Under the pieces are notes generated by a model. The model was not told the DNA's origin. It worked only from the letters and a program-made list of their open reading frames with translations, and did no database searches. Position numbers and translations under genes: made by a program. DNA of 64,000 nucleotides from Selaginella moellendorffii (taxonomy: Eukaryota > Streptophyta > Lycopodiopsida > Selaginellales > Selaginellaceae). This document shows positions 43,701 through 56,880 of the stretch, piece after piece; positions within the stretch are counted from its first letter, which is position 1; every line of letters begins with the position of its first letter. The stretch lies in contig NW_003314262.1 in NCBI RefSeq assembly GCF_000143415.4, positions 1,477,960 to 1,541,959 of the forward strand, given 5' to 3'.

Positions 43701-45533
43701 CTTGCTTGTTTATTTAAATATTATTTAATATAATATATTTCTCTATTATGATTTGTCTAATATGTTAATGCTATTGTATCTTTGATCTATAGTTTTCTTC
43801 TATTGTCTTGAGTAATTTTACTTCTTCATTGTGCTTTTAGTATTATAGTTTTTATATGTATATTTATCATTTGTATTGTTAAGTTCTAATAACAAAACTT
43901 AATTTATTTAATTAAGATACTTTTTAACTTTATAAATAAGTGATTATAAATATAATTTAAACACAAAATCTCAAGGTAAATGTGATGAAAGTGTCTGCTG
44001 TATAATGAAGGTGTTTTTCCACAGATACAGTTGTTTGTGTGACAAATCATGAGAAACCAGCATGGATACATCAAGTAGGATCTGCAGGAGTAAAGTTGGA
44101 AGCAGCTTGATTGCTTCGGTGCATCCTCATGCAGTGCACGAATGAGCCTCGGGATTGTGATAAAAGTTGCAATCCCATTTGTGACGTAGAAACTTGAACA
44201 GTGACTAGACTTTGCTGATGAGTTAAGCTTCTTCGAATGTCTTCACCACCTTTCCTAGCAGTATGGGGAAGAAAGACTGAATCTTGATCCAAAGCAAAGG
44301 AGAGAAAGATCCCTCCATCTCATGAGAGGAGCCTCATTCCAGTGAAGATCCTCATGAAAGCAGATAGGCACTGCATCATCTTGATTCATGTCCTCCTGAA
44401 TCTGGATCTCATTTTTAACACACCAAAAGAACTTAGAACTGTTGGTTAAGATTTTCAACCTGTTTTCACATGTGATTCACTTCCACCCAGAGAAACAACA
44501 AATCATCTGGATTGCCATGGTGAGAATATAGTCTCATGAAACTTATTGTTCATTGCTTATGCACAAGCAGAAACATCTCCTCAAGGTCATTGCTCCCAGA
44601 CTTGACTCAATCACTTGAATTTGATCAATGTGTTCCACAATCTTTGTGCACAAGTGGTGGTAAGAATCAACATAAATCTACACAAGCTAAATTCCATGCA
44701 CTTTTTATTTAATTATTTTTGTTATTCTTGTTTGTTCTTGTTTTTATTTAACATCTTTGTGTACTTTAATCTTTGTGATCCTGTTCGTGACACAGTTTTA
44801 GCAGCTTTTGCAAGCCATAAGTTGTAAATACATTTGATTCCCAACACACTATATAGATTGAAAGACAAAAGTGACCAACCAAGGAGCCTATTATACTGGC
44901 ACCAAACCTAATATTTAGACTAAGGCCAAATTTATGTGTTTAAAAAAAGGGGTGATTGCATGATAGAATATAACAAAGTGATAATAAAATAATTTGCTGT
45001 GCATTATGCAGTAATGTTTGGTTTGTTTAATAATAGCATACTGGATCTTGATCTTCGGTCATTATAGTGGCCTTCCAACTGATACTCAAGCCTCAGGTAC
45101 CTGTTTATGGTCAACATCATCTCAGGATTATCTGCCTGGATTTTCTCTCAACAGACTTCTAGAGCTTAGGCACTTGAAGGTGGTATAAAAATGTTATAAT
45201 TTATAAAAAAGATTAATCTTATTGCATATCAGTAATATAATCTAGAATATACTAGGAAGTAATAAAGTTTATAAATTATAAATACAAGATTAATCTAAAT
45301 GAATAACAACTGTTAGATAGTAAAATATCCAAAAATATCGAAGTATATTTTAGGTATATTCACTACCACCCTGAAAAAGTAGTTGAAACAACATAAAAAA
45401 TAAACCTAAAATCATTTTATATAAATATTTTAAAAACATTTATTAGTTTTCTTATATTTATAATATTTTTAGAATATACTAGCTATTTTTCTAAAAATAG
45501 TTATATTTTGTGAGTGCATGAAATATGGAAATG
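43701..45533. other. AT-rich intergenic region with dispersed repeat
   Basis: No gene found. 44985-45365 shares ordered blocks with 15725-16030, interrupted by about 140 bp of unrelated sequence (45050-45190). 44050-44820 has normal composition but no recognisable coding potential. Confidence 0.5.
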
Positions 45534-45697
45534 TGAGGGCCAACTATATAGCTATGATGCTGTATAATAATATTAGCATAGTGGGATTTTGGTAGCCGTC
45601 GGATTGGTTTCAATCCGGACCACTCGCTCTTGTATATAAACTAGGGTTTTTAGGCTAATTGATATGCATATTTTCTATATTCCCCCAAGCACTCACA
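45534..45697 (+). repeat. Family 2 5' LTR
   Basis: It matches 50215-50375 over almost its whole length, including GTGGGATTTTGGTAGCCGTC and TCCGGACCACTCGCTCTTGT. It contains a TATATAA box. Confidence 0.85.
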
Positions 45698-45908
45698 TTG
45701 GTGGAGATGAAAGGCACCTTTCATTGTCCCTAAGGAGCGCTTGGATTTAGGATTTTGGTTTAAATATAACTTTTTCCATTTCTTTTCTTTTGTTCTTTCC
45801 TTTTAGAATTTTGATTTATATCTAGCTTTTCCATTATTTAAATCTCCTTTTCCTTCTAGTTTTCTTCTCATTTCTCTTCTTCTACTCTTTCCTTTTCATT
45901 CATTTTCA

Positions 45909-46760
45909 TGGCAGAGCAACAATCTCCTCCTCTGACTCTAGAGTAGCAGTTGGTGCAATTGCAATTGAACAACCAAACTCAATTGAAGGTGGCATTCATG
46001 GCATGTGGTATAGTTCTTCCTGCGCTTGGTGTCAATCCTCACATTTAGCCGGAGTTCTTTCGTGGGAATCCTGGGGATGATGTGTACCATTGGTTTGATC
46101 ACTTCACGGTGATTGCCACATATCATTCTTGGGATGATGCTCGACATTTGCGTGAGTTTCCCACATGTCTCCAAGGGATGGCACTGTAGTGGTACAATGG
46201 CACATTCGGATATGTTGACGATTGTGATAATGCCTTTTAGCAATTGCATCATCTTCGTCAAGGGTCATCTGAGTCGGTGATGCAATTTGGCATTTGTTTC
46301 TGAAGCTTTTTGCTTCGTGCGAAGCTAAATATGTCGGAGCAAATCAAGTTAGGAATGTTGTGGCTAGCACTTCATCAAGATTTTGTTGGACTTGTGCATG
46401 CATTTTCTCCAACCACCCTTAATGATGCTCTTTGCTTAGCACAATGTTATGAGATGTCACCTTTTTCACTTCTCGCTGCCTATCCTTCTGCTCCACTTCC
46501 TATGGGTGATGGTCTTGTTCAAATGGAGGTTGATGTTGTTGCTGCTTGAGTCCAAGGACAAGGGTGAGGATGTGGTTGTGGCTGTGACGTTCGCTATTGG
46601 GCATGTGATGAAGTTGGTCACACTTATCAGTGTTGTTGATATTTTCTGGATTGGCGACCCCTATTTCTTGGGTGGAGACTTTGGTGTCAACAATGTCCTG
46701 TTGGTGGAAGGTTTGGACACTGAGATGCACCGGGAAACAAGGATTCGTGTGAGTAATTGA
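45909..46760 (+). pseudogene. Family 2 gag remnant
   Basis: ATG at 45909 (MAEQQSPPLTLE) runs into a TAG. Afterwards the frame gives PEFFRGNPGDDVYHWFDHF, a typical retroelement gag block, and LPAL/WYNGTFGYVDD pieces with stops. Later frame changes near 46500-46560 lie in the region that would normally hold the zinc knuckle. Confidence 0.65.
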
Positions 46761-46889
46761 GGGACCTGTGCGAATAAGTCAGTGACCCCTCCATCTTTCT
46801 TTTGGGAGTATTATCAAGAGGTTCATTCGGCACCGGTTCATCAAGTGTTTACTATCCAAGTTCGTTTTTTATAATAAAAGGTCTCCTAT

Positions 46890-47345
46890 TATTCTCTTCG
46901 TATTGATTGATACAGGTTTGAGTTTATTTTCTATTACTCAACCTATTACCACACGTTGCCGTTTACACTTGTGTTATGCAACGGAATTAGTTTTCATTCT
47001 TTATGGCAACGGTCGTAAACATGCATGTGCAGAGGATGAGGAGGACTTGGTTGTGTGTATGGGCGACCTTGAGTTTGAGTTGCAGTTATTGCGGGTGATG
47101 CCAAATCAAGGTTTTGACCTCATCCTTGGTATGGATTACTTGCAACGCAATCATGTCAAATGTGACTTTAAGGCTTCTCCCCATTGTCTCATACTTCGTT
47201 ATATTTCATCCATTCCTTTAACTTCTGTACCTCTTTGTCCCTTTACTTCTACTTCTACTTCCATTACTTTTGTTCCCTCACTATTTCCTTCTATGTTTCC
47301 GTCTTGTTCTACTCTTCCCTTTTTTCAATCCCTCCAACAATCTTT
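46890..47345 (+). pseudogene. Family 2 protease remnant
   Basis: Starts with FVLIDTGLSLFSI-like sequence in the position of the aspartic protease D-T/S-G (Asp-Thr-Gly kept). Continues ELVFILYGNGRKHAC and QGFDLILGMDYLQRNHVKCDF; the ILGMDWL-like block is characteristic of gypsy proteases. Confidence 0.7.
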
Positions 47346-47364
47346 GTGTTGCAGCAGTTGACTG

Positions 47365-48720
47365 GCTTATGAAGGAGTATTCTGATCTCTTTGAATTTGA
47401 CTTATTATCTGGGGCCAAGATTGCCTCATGTCATCCAATTCCAACTGGGGATGTTTGTCCAATCAAGGTTCCTGTTCATCGTCGGTCACCCAAAGAGATC
47501 AAAATTTTACATGCAAAAGTCAAGGAGATGTTGGAGAAGAGTGTTATTCAGAAGTTATGGAGTCCTTGGGCATGTGAACCTCATCTTGTGATGAAGTTTG
47601 ATAGAAGTATTCATTTCTGCATTGATTATCATTTGTTAAACGAAGTGACGATCCCAGATGTGTACCCTCTCCCTCATACTGCTGATCTCTTGAATCGTCT
47701 GAGGCGAAGTTGTTGGTTCACCAAGCTAAATCTTGCTTCTGGGTACTGGCAAGTACCGATAGATGAAGAAGATATTCCTAAGACTACTTTTCGTACACCG
47801 TTTTGTTTTATATAAGTTCTTGGTGATGTTGTTTGGTTTAAATAATGCTCCAATAACTTTCTAGCGGATGATGGATGAGGTTCTTTGTGATATGTTGAAG
47901 GTGATTACTAACTTCATTGATGATGTATTGATCCACTCGGAGGGGACATGGGACGAGCATGTTTGTGATGTTTGTAAAGTGTTGGATCAGCTATGGGATG
48001 TTGGTTTAAAGTTGAAGCAATCAAAGTGTGTGTTTGGGTCTAAGGACACAACTTATCTTGAGTATTGTATTTCTCGTGAGGGTTTACAAATTGATCCTAA
48101 CAAACTTATGGCTGTTCTAAATTTCCCTACTCCGAAGTATGTGAATGATGTGCAACACTTCTTGGGCAAGGTGCAGTATCTCGATCGTTTTGTGGATCAT
48201 CTTTCTGATTGCACTACATTATTGCGAGTGTTGATGAAGTCATCAATGTCATCTTTCATCTAGTCTCCAGATTGTGAGTAGGCATTCGTGGATCTCAAAG
48301 TGCTATTGACAATTCCTCCGGTTTTGGAATATCTTGACTACATTTGATTTTTATTTTGCACATGGATGCTTTTGATATTGGTTTTAGAGGTGTGTTGATG
48401 CAACGAGCTTAAGTGTGCTTGATCAACACCATCCCATTGTGTATATAAGCCATATATTACAACCAGCAGAAGTGAACTACTCCATAACAGAGGAGTGTTT
48501 AGCAACAGTCTGGGGCTTCAAGAAACTTCATGTATATCTACATGGTTCTCAGACATTACTTAAAGGTGACCATGCTACCATTACTTCATTATTGAAGTGA
48601 AATAACCTAGTTGGTTGTATTGCTCAATAGGCTTTGAAGCTTCAGATATATAATTTTGATGTTGTTCATCGCCTAAGGAGTTCTATGGCTAATGCTGATG
48701 CCCTTTCTTGAGCTCGTCTT
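47365..48720 (+). pseudogene. Family 2 reverse transcriptase and RNase H remnant
   Basis: RT blocks include VPVHRRSPKEIKILHAKV, KLNLASGYWQVPIDEED, NFIDDVLIHSEGTWDEH (active-site FIDD) and FGSKDTTYLEYCISREGL. A frame break and TAG at 47815-47865 split it. RNase H pieces (TEECLATVWGFKKLHVYLHG) reach about 48600, with further stops. Confidence 0.75.
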
Positions 48721-48989
48721 CCTTCTCCACTCTCTTCTCATGATTTTGATGAGCCTATTGTTCCAGCATCTGTGGATTTTCTAGACAAGGATTTTGTGTC
48801 ACCGGTGGTTGCTATATTTGACATTTAGTGTCCACAAGGCACAAAGCAAGATCTACCTTCTCTTGATGAGGTTTGTGAGGCTTAAAATATTGAGCCATAG
48901 ATTTGAAGGCTTCGAAATGGGTTTGAGATGCCTTTTTGGCATTTACATTCTCAATATCACCTTGAAGACGGCCTTCTTTATTTTGTGAG

Positions 48990-50070
48990 GACGGATCTTG
49001 ATGATCATTTACAGCTGGTGGTGCCTTCTATTTTTATTCTATAGTTCCTCCATGCCTACCATAATTCTTCTATTCTAGGTGGGCATATGGGACATTGTTG
49101 TGTAATCGAAAAGCTACACAGGTCTTTCTATTGGCTGGAGATGCGACATGATATTATCTAGTATGTGCGTAGTTACATTTAGTGCCAAGCTCATAATACT
49201 CCCCCTTGTGTTGTAGAAGGATGGTTGGAGTCAATTCCAGTTTCTCGTCTGTTTAAGTTGGTGGCGTTTGATCTTATGGGACATTTTTCATAGTCGATTG
49301 CTGGCAATGAGTATGTTATTATTGTTTTTGACTACTTGATTCATTGGGTGGAAGTTGGTGCTCTTGCTAGTGCCTCTACAACTACTATTGGATACTTCCT
49401 CCTCAATCAAGTGGTGTTCCAACATTCTTGTCCAAAACAGATTCTTCCAGATAATGATCCCACATTTATGGCTGAGGCATTTCATGTTTTGACATCTCAG
49501 TTGGGCATATACCACACTTTCATGAGTGCTTATCATCCACAATTAGACGGTCTGGTGGAATAGCTCATTCGGATGTTCAAAGGGATGATCGCAAAGTATG
49601 TGAACTTTCAGCATTTAGATTGGGATGGTCATTTGCCATCTTTTCGGTATGCATATGTCACAGGGGTGTAGAGTTCTATTGATGCTTTACCATATAAATT
49701 CCTATATGGTCATGATCCAATATTACCAATGGAGCTGGGTTTACCTTCACGATTGCCACGAGCTACCGATGCTTGGTCATGGGATTAGTATTTGACGAGC
49801 ATTCTTCCACTTGTCCAAGCAGAGTCTACTGAACACTTAAGCCGTGTACAAGTGGGACAACAACGGCGCTTCAACTCCCATCATCATCCACCTGCGAAGT
49901 ACAAAGTGGATGACTTGGTGTTGGTCATCTTACGGTACATGGTTTATCTAAGGGGCTCCTTGCTCAGTGGAAAGGACCATATGGGTGTTGCGGCAAGTGG
50001 GACCACAAGTTTATGAGGTTTGGCATGACGTCCAGCAAGCTGATCCTCTAGAGATTATACATGTGCAACG
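48990..50070 (+). pseudogene. Family 2 integrase remnant
   Basis: HHCC-like start (GGHMGHCCVIEKLHRSFYWLEM), then LVAFDLMGHFS, LPDNDPTFMAEAFHVL and SAYHPQLDGLVE. DDE-type residues are still visible. A GPHQYGW-like C-terminal block follows near 49990. At least five in-frame stops. Confidence 0.7.
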
Positions 50071-50214
50071 GTTGAAACACTTCATATAAAGGGATCAGGA
50101 GTAGTTAATACCACCTACAGATCCACCAATGCCTCCTCTTGATGTTCCTCTAGATCCCGGCCCATCTACAAGAGAACCCTGATAGTCTTACATTATTCCA
50201 AGAGGAGGGGATGA

Positions 50215-50375
50215 TGAGGGCCAAGTGTACGGCTACAATGCTGTATACTAATATTAGCATAGTGGGATTTTGGTAGCCGTCGGATTGGTTTCAATCCGGA
50301 CCACTCGCTCTTGTATATAAGCTAGGGTTTTTGGGTTAATTAATATGCACATTTTCTATATTCCAAGCACTCACA
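50215..50375 (+). repeat. Family 2 3' LTR
   Basis: Preceded by the polypurine tract, and ends CAAGCACTCACA like the 5' LTR. It abuts an inverted LTR of another copy. Confidence 0.85.
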
Positions 50376-50380
50376 GAAAA

Positions 50381-51611
50381 GGAATATAGAAAATGTGCAT
50401 ATCAATTAGCCCAAAAACCCTAGCTTATATGCAAGAGTAAATGGTCTAGATTAAAACCAATTTGATGATTATTAAAATCACACTACACTAATATTAGTTT
50501 ACGGCATCACAATTATATAATTGGACCTTATATTATCCCCTCCTCTTGGACAATGGAAAACCATCAGGGTTCTCTTTTAAATGGGTTGGGATTTAGAGGA
50601 ACATCAAGATGAGGCATTGATGGATTTATAGGTGGTACCAGTTGTTTCTGACCCTTTATACGAATCATTTCAACCGCTGTATATGCACAATTTTTGAAGG
50701 ATTGGCTTGCTGGACATCATGCCAAATCTCATAAACTTGCGGTCCAACTTGCCACAACACTTGATATGGTCCTTTCTACTGAGTAAGGAGCCCCTTAGAT
50801 AAACCACATATCGTAAGATGGGGAAAACAAACTAACACTAAATCATCCACTTTATACTCCATAGGTGGATGATGATGGGAGTTGTAGTGTTATTGCTGTC
50901 CAGTTGTATGTGGCCCGGATGTTCGGCAAACTCTACTTGGACAAGTGGAAGAATGCTAATCAAATACTGATCCTATGACTTAGCATCAGTAGCTCATGGT
51001 AATCACAAAGGTAAACCCAACTCCATTGGTAATATTGGATCATGACCATATAGGAGTTTATATGGTGAAACACCATTAAAACTCTGCACCCCTGTGATAT
51101 ATGCATACCAAAGAGATGGTAAATAACCATCCCAATGAATGCTAAAAGTTCACGTACTTCGCAATCATCCCTTTGAATGTTTGAATCTGTCTATGGATGA
51201 TAAGCACCCTTGAAAGTGTGGTGTATCCTCAACCAAGACATCAAAGTATAAAATGCTTCAGCCATAAATGCAAGACCATTATTTGAAAGAATCTGCTATA
51301 GACAAAAATGCTAGAACACCACTTGATTAAGGAGGAAGTACCCAATAACAGTTGTAGAGGCGCTAGCAAAAGCACAAACTTCCATCCAGTGAGTCAAGTA
51401 GTCAAAAGTAATAATAACATACTCATTGGCAGTAGTTGATCATGGAAAAAATCCTATAAGATCAAATGCCACTAACTCAAATGGATGAGAAACTACAATT
51501 AACTCCAACCATCATTCCACAATATGAGGGGGAGTATTACAAGCTTGACACTAAACACAATTATGCATATACCAGATAATATCATGTCATATCTTTGGCC
51601 AATGGAAAGAC
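50381..51611 (-). mobile_element. Second family 2 copy, reverse strand: LTR plus integrase part
   Basis: On the minus strand, LTR 50532-50381 is preceded by its polypurine tract (plus strand TCCCCTCCTCTTGG at 50536). The integrase region continues to 51611, where the family 1 LTR is inserted at a site corresponding to 49122 of the forward copy. LTRs of the two copies face each other tail to tail. Confidence 0.8.
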
Positions 51612-52947
51612 TATAAGGAACAAACTCGCCGAGGTGTCATAGGCTAAAGGAACCCCAAAAGCATGACCAAAATGACAAAGAGTTCATCGGATGGGACCAA
51701 GTCGAAGATCGAGTCCAAGACCGACTCTAGGACCGAGTTCGAGATAGAGTCCGGAATCGAGTCCGAGACCAACTCGGGGACCGAGTTCGAGTCCGAGTTC
51801 GAGACCGAGTTCGAGACGGAGTCCGAGATCCGAAATCGGGTCCGAGACCGGGTCCGAGACCGAGTCCGAGGTCGGGTCTGAGATCGGGTCCGAGACCGAA
51901 TCCGAAGTCGGATCCGAAATCGGGTCCAAGATCGAGCCAGAGACTAAGTCCAAATACTAATACGGGTCAAAGGGTGAAAGCCCAAAGCGTGTGTCTCCCA
52001 GGGGGGGGGGGGCTGCAGGGGGTTCCAAAAGTATAGTAGGGATAGTGAGGTCCAGGAACCAGTCTTGAAGGAACTCTCCAGTGGTGCTTCCAAACTGACT
52101 TGAGGTTGAGACTGGGGCCGAGGGGCCTTGGGTGGGAGTGAGCATGGGCTTGAGTGGGGCCGGAGGGGCCACCCAGGGAAGTACTCAAGAGCAGCTCCCA
52201 CTCTCGAAAGGGAAACTGACTGCGGTGCTCCCGGCTCATGTGGAGTGGTGCCCCACTTGAGTACCTTGTGGCTCATTGGTCCTCGCCCTCCCTAGGGGCT
52301 TGGGCCTTCCCTTTGGGATGGAAGTGGGGGGGTAGAGGTACCCATACCAGGCCGTTAGGCCACGGTGTTTCGCCCCGACGTCCCGAAGCAAGTGTTGCAC
52401 CCAAGACTTGGGATATAGAGGGTCCCATGATCAAGTCTTGTGGTACCAAGGGGTGTTAGGAACCTGGAGGCTTGGTGTGCTTGGCTGCTTGTGCATGCGG
52501 GGAGTGTAGCCGAACCTTAAGTCCAGTCTAACCCAGGGAGGGGGATTGGGAGAGATTTGGGGATCCGTATGTAAGCAACCAAAGGGAACGACTCGAGAGA
52601 TGATTCATAGGGGTTCAAATATAGAGGGAAAGGGCCCATGAATAAGAGTGCACCCCCTTTTCCAATCGGTTAAGGGTCTTGGGATATTTGGGGTTAAGCG
52701 TCCTTGGGTTTGAATAGTACTGGGATGGGTGACCTCCTGGGAAGTCCAAACTCAGGAGCTTACACCGTAGATGGATGGCTAACACTCCGTTGCTCGTGCA
52801 GTGAGTAGCTGAAACCAAGTAGGACCAAGTAGGAGCTAGTACCATAGGCGGGAACCTTGGCAAGGGAACTTAGCACAAGCCAAGGCAGAGTTGGTCGGAT
52901 AGACGAGGTAAGCTGGCAAATTGGAAAGGAAAAATTTGTGGCTTACA
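51612..52947 (+). repeat. Family 1 5' LTR (about 1.34 kb)
   Basis: It runs from TATAAGG (TG in the other copy at 1064) to TTACA just before the primer-binding site. It contains the GAGTCCGAGACC-type minisatellite at 51690-51955 and a ~10-nt G run at 52002-52011. Confidence 0.85.
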
Positions 52948-52950
52948 ATT

Positions 52951-52963
52951 TGGTATCGGAGCC
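52951..52963 (+). other. Primer-binding site of the chromovirus
   Basis: TGGTATCGGAGCC lies 3 bp after the LTR end. It resembles the common plant TGGTATCAGAGCC complement of initiator tRNA-Met, with A to G at one position. Confidence 0.75.
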
Positions 52964-55900
52964 TTTTCCTCAGTTCTAGCGAAGGATAGAGGCGGATTGC
53001 TGGGAGATGGCAAGGGTAGGACATAAGCGAACCCAAGTAGAGATGGAACCTCCTCCAGAGCTGGAGCCTCCGGTCGAACAGGAGGCTATGGATGAGGAAT
53101 CCTTGCATGAGGAGGACTCTAGTGAGGCAACTTCCAAACAGGAGTCTGGTGGTGAGGTTCGGTCGTCCAAGGCTCGATTGGATGTTCTAGAAGGACAATT
53201 GGCACAGACCAATGCCTTGCTAGAGACTCTCGTACGCAAGCTAAAGCGTGATGAGAAGCGGAAGAAAAAGCGAAAGACTGCGGATGCTGGCAGCGCAGAA
53301 GGTGCGGACCCTTTGGCAGGGACTGAGGCAAAACCAGACAAGGTCGAACAGACCGAAGTGGAATCAGTCCCTCAGGCAGTTCCCAAGTACAAACCAAAGC
53401 CCCCACCGGTCTTCAAGGGAGTGAACGACTATAAGGTGGTGGAGGATTGGTTTTACGATATGGAGAACTACTTCTGAGCGCTGCGATTATCGAGCTTGGA
53501 GAAGGTCCCATATGCAAAACCATACTTGGCAGATAATGCCAAGTCTTGGTGGAGAACGACAGAGGCCAACGAAGGACCGGTGGCCACTTGGGAAATGATG
53601 AAGGCGAGGATCCGCGCAACTTACGTTCTTCCAAATGCTACTCTGCATCTAAGGGACGAGCTGAGTAGGCTGAAGCAGACCGGAACCATTCAGGAGTATG
53701 TGAATGGGTTTATGGCAAAGAGGATACTTGTCACGGACATAGGGGATATGGATGCGTTCCATGCCTTCATATCAGGTTTGCAAACCTGGGCTCGCGGTGA
53801 AGTGATGCGGTGGAACCCGACTAACTACAAGGAAGCGTTGGATGCGGCCATCAAGGAGCATTTCAACGATAACCTGCGAAAGGGGAACACGACGGGGTCG
53901 GGATCCATGTTTAGCAAAGGGGCCAAACCAAGGGGAACGTTTAGTAGAGGGAAATTCAAGAAGAGTTTCTCTAAGAATGAGTCCTCGGGGTTCTGAAAAG
54001 GCAAATCCAGTGGCCAGCGAGCAAGTACGTGGGGGAGTCAAGCGAAAAGAGACAAACCCACGGATAAGAAGGTCAAGTCGTATAGCAGCATGGGAAACAA
54101 CGTATGCTACAACTGCGGTGAAGCGGGACACTTTTCGAGGGAATGTCCCTACCCGAAGAAGGCCAGAGCCAATATGGCCATCAAGTCGGGTGAAGTCCAA
54201 ACTGAGGTATGTGATCCAGTCCCTAACTCAAAGTTACTCATTACACGAGCAACTTTGGTAGTGAGTCGTTCGCGACATCTATTAGCCCTCCGAGGGAAGC
54301 TCGGAGGTAGCTTTGTTAAGATCCTTATTGACATGGGTGCTTCGGATAATTTTGTGGCTGCAGACATAGTCCGGCAAGCCGGACTAACGGTGCAGCGGCT
54401 AGGCGAACCAAGGACTATAGAGTTTGTTCAAGGTAGCCAAAGCACCAATGAGGTACTTCGACAAGCGAGAGTCGAAGTGGGAACTTGGAAGGTGGACATG
54501 GATTTCACCGTGTTGGACATGGCGGGGTTTGACGTGATCTTCGGAATGGATTGGTTCAATCGGTTCGTGGTAGCCTTGCATGGACAAGGTAGGAACCTTG
54601 TGGTACTGGCAAATGCCCAAGGAAGAAGATTTAGGGTGGAGGCCCAAGATCTAAAGGTAGGGCAAAGCAAGGCCAAAGATTCCTGCTTAAACCTTGTGTC
54701 CACGAGAGGACAACTCACTAAAGGAACTAAGGCAGCCTTTTTGTGTTTACTCTCGGTGAAGAGTGACAAAAAGACAAGAACGGAAGAAGTACCTTTAGTG
54801 ATCCAGCGGGTGTTGGACCAATTCTAGGATACCATGCCGGAGGAGCTACCGGCGGGGCTACCCCCAGCACGACCGATAGAACATAAGATTGAGCTAGTCG
54901 AGGGTGCTGAGGCGGTGGTTCGCCCCCCTTATCGTTTGAACGAAAAAGAACTCAAGGAGCTCAAGTGCCAACTAGAGGAGTTGGTGGACAAAGGGTATGT
55001 TAGGTTGAGCAAGTTGCCGTATGGGGCACCGGTGTTATTTGTGAAAAAGAAAGATGGATCTATGCGCATGTGCATAGACTACCGGTTGTTCAACAAGTAT
55101 ACAAAGAAGAACAAGTACCCTTTGCCAAGGATTGAGGACCTATTCGATAGGTTGGGAAAGGCAAAATACTTCTCGAGGATTGACCTAAGGTCAGGATACT
55201 ACCAGATCAGGGTAGCCGAGGAAGACGTCGAGAAGACAACCTGTCGAACGAGGTATGGGAGCTTTGAGTTTCTGGTGATGCCCTTCGGGCTATGTAATGC
55301 GCTAGCAACGTTTTCGGCGCTAATGAACCACATCTTTGTACCCTATCTAGATCACTTCATGGTCGTCTATATCGACGACATCCTGATCTATAGCGAGACA
55401 CTAGAGGAGCATGCCGAACACTTGGCGAAGGTGTTTGAGAAACTAAGGGAACACAAACTGTATGCTAAAGAGAGCAAATGTGACTTTGCTCAACAAGAGG
55501 TAAAGTTTCTCGGGCATGTGGTGGGCCAGGACGGGCTCAAGGTGGACCCGGAGAAGGTCCAAGCGATCCAGGAATGGGAGCGACCATCAAATGTACACGA
55601 GTTGAGGGAATTCTTGGGGCTATGCAACTACTATCAAAAGTTTATCAGACACTATTCGAGAGTAGCCCTACCCTTAACGGACCAAACAGGAAAAGGGAAG
55701 ATGGTGTGGACAGCGGAATGCGAGGCGGCATTCGTCCACCTCAAAGGGAAGTTGAGGAAGGCTCCCGTATTGGCATTACCAGACTTTGGTAAGGACTTTG
55801 AGGTAGAAACGGATGCTTCAGACTTTGTGTTGGGCGCAGTTTTGAAGCAAGACAACCATCCGGTGGCGTTCTTCTCGAAGAAGTTGGACAAGGCTCAACG

Positions 55901-56880
55901 GAAGTGGCCTGCCCATGAGAAGGAATTGTTTGTAGTGGTCAAGGCGCTCAAGGAGTGGCGACACTACCTTGGGAGACACTTCAAGGTTTACACGGACAAT
56001 GTGGCAATAAAACACTTCTTGTCACAGCCCGACCTGAGAGGGAAACAAGGTTGGTGGGCTAATGCCTTGGCCGAGTTTGATTGCGAGATTCTGTACAAGC
56101 CTGGGAAGAGCAACATCATGGCGGATGCGCTAAGTCGAAAAGCGAGCTTGAGGTTGGCAATATCCAGCGCAACAGCAACCTTTTGGGATGATGTGCGGAC
56201 AGCATATGAGAACGATGGTCTAGCACAAGAAGTGTTGCTGAGGAATCTAGAGGCGCGGGAAGCTCACCAGAGAGGTGAGCTGCCAATGGAAGAGAAAACG
56301 GGCTATGCAGAACGCAACGGACTCATCTATTACAAGGAAATGAGGGTGTATGTTCCAGAAGGGGAACTAAGGAAGGTGGCCTTAGAAGAGTGTCATGACG
56401 GACCTCTTGCAGGACACGGTGGAGTGCCCAAGACGATGGGCTTACTCAAGAGGAAGTACCATTGGCCAGATATGGCTAAGGACGTCCAAGACTATGTAAA
56501 GACATGTCTAACATGTCAGCAGGTAAAAGCCATGACTAAGGCTAGTGGGGGCTTGTTGCAAAGCATCCCAATTCCAGATCGTCCGTGGAAATGTCTTACG
56601 ATGGACTTCATCACGGGACTCCCCCCAAGCGAGGGGTTTGATGCGATATTCGTGGTGGTGGACCGATTTTCAAAAATGGCACATTTCATACCCACCACAA
56701 CGGAGGTGGATGCGGAAGGTGTGGCAAAGCTATTCTTCGAACAAGTGGTTCGAGTGCGGGGAAGACCGGAAGAGATCATCTCAGATCGAGATAAGATCGT
56801 CACCAGTAGGTTCTGGAGGACTCTCCTGGAACAGTATCGCACCAAGTTGAAATTCAGCATAGCCTATCACCCACAGACAG

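Larger units (their letters stand above)
45534..50375 (+). mobile_element. Family 2 Ty3/gypsy retrotransposon, near full length, decayed
   Basis: Ends are short LTRs of ~160 bp (45534-45697 and 50215-50375), both TGAGGGCC...CACTCACA. A polypurine tract (AAGAGGAGGGGA) lies just before the 3' LTR. Order of coding remnants: gag, protease, reverse transcriptase, RNase H, integrase, i.e. gypsy order. Every domain contains stops, many of them TAG or TGA where CAG/CGA is likely, so it is inactive. Two other copies occur in the window (1065-2900 reverse; 50381-51611 plus 61735-62793 reverse). Confidence 0.85.
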
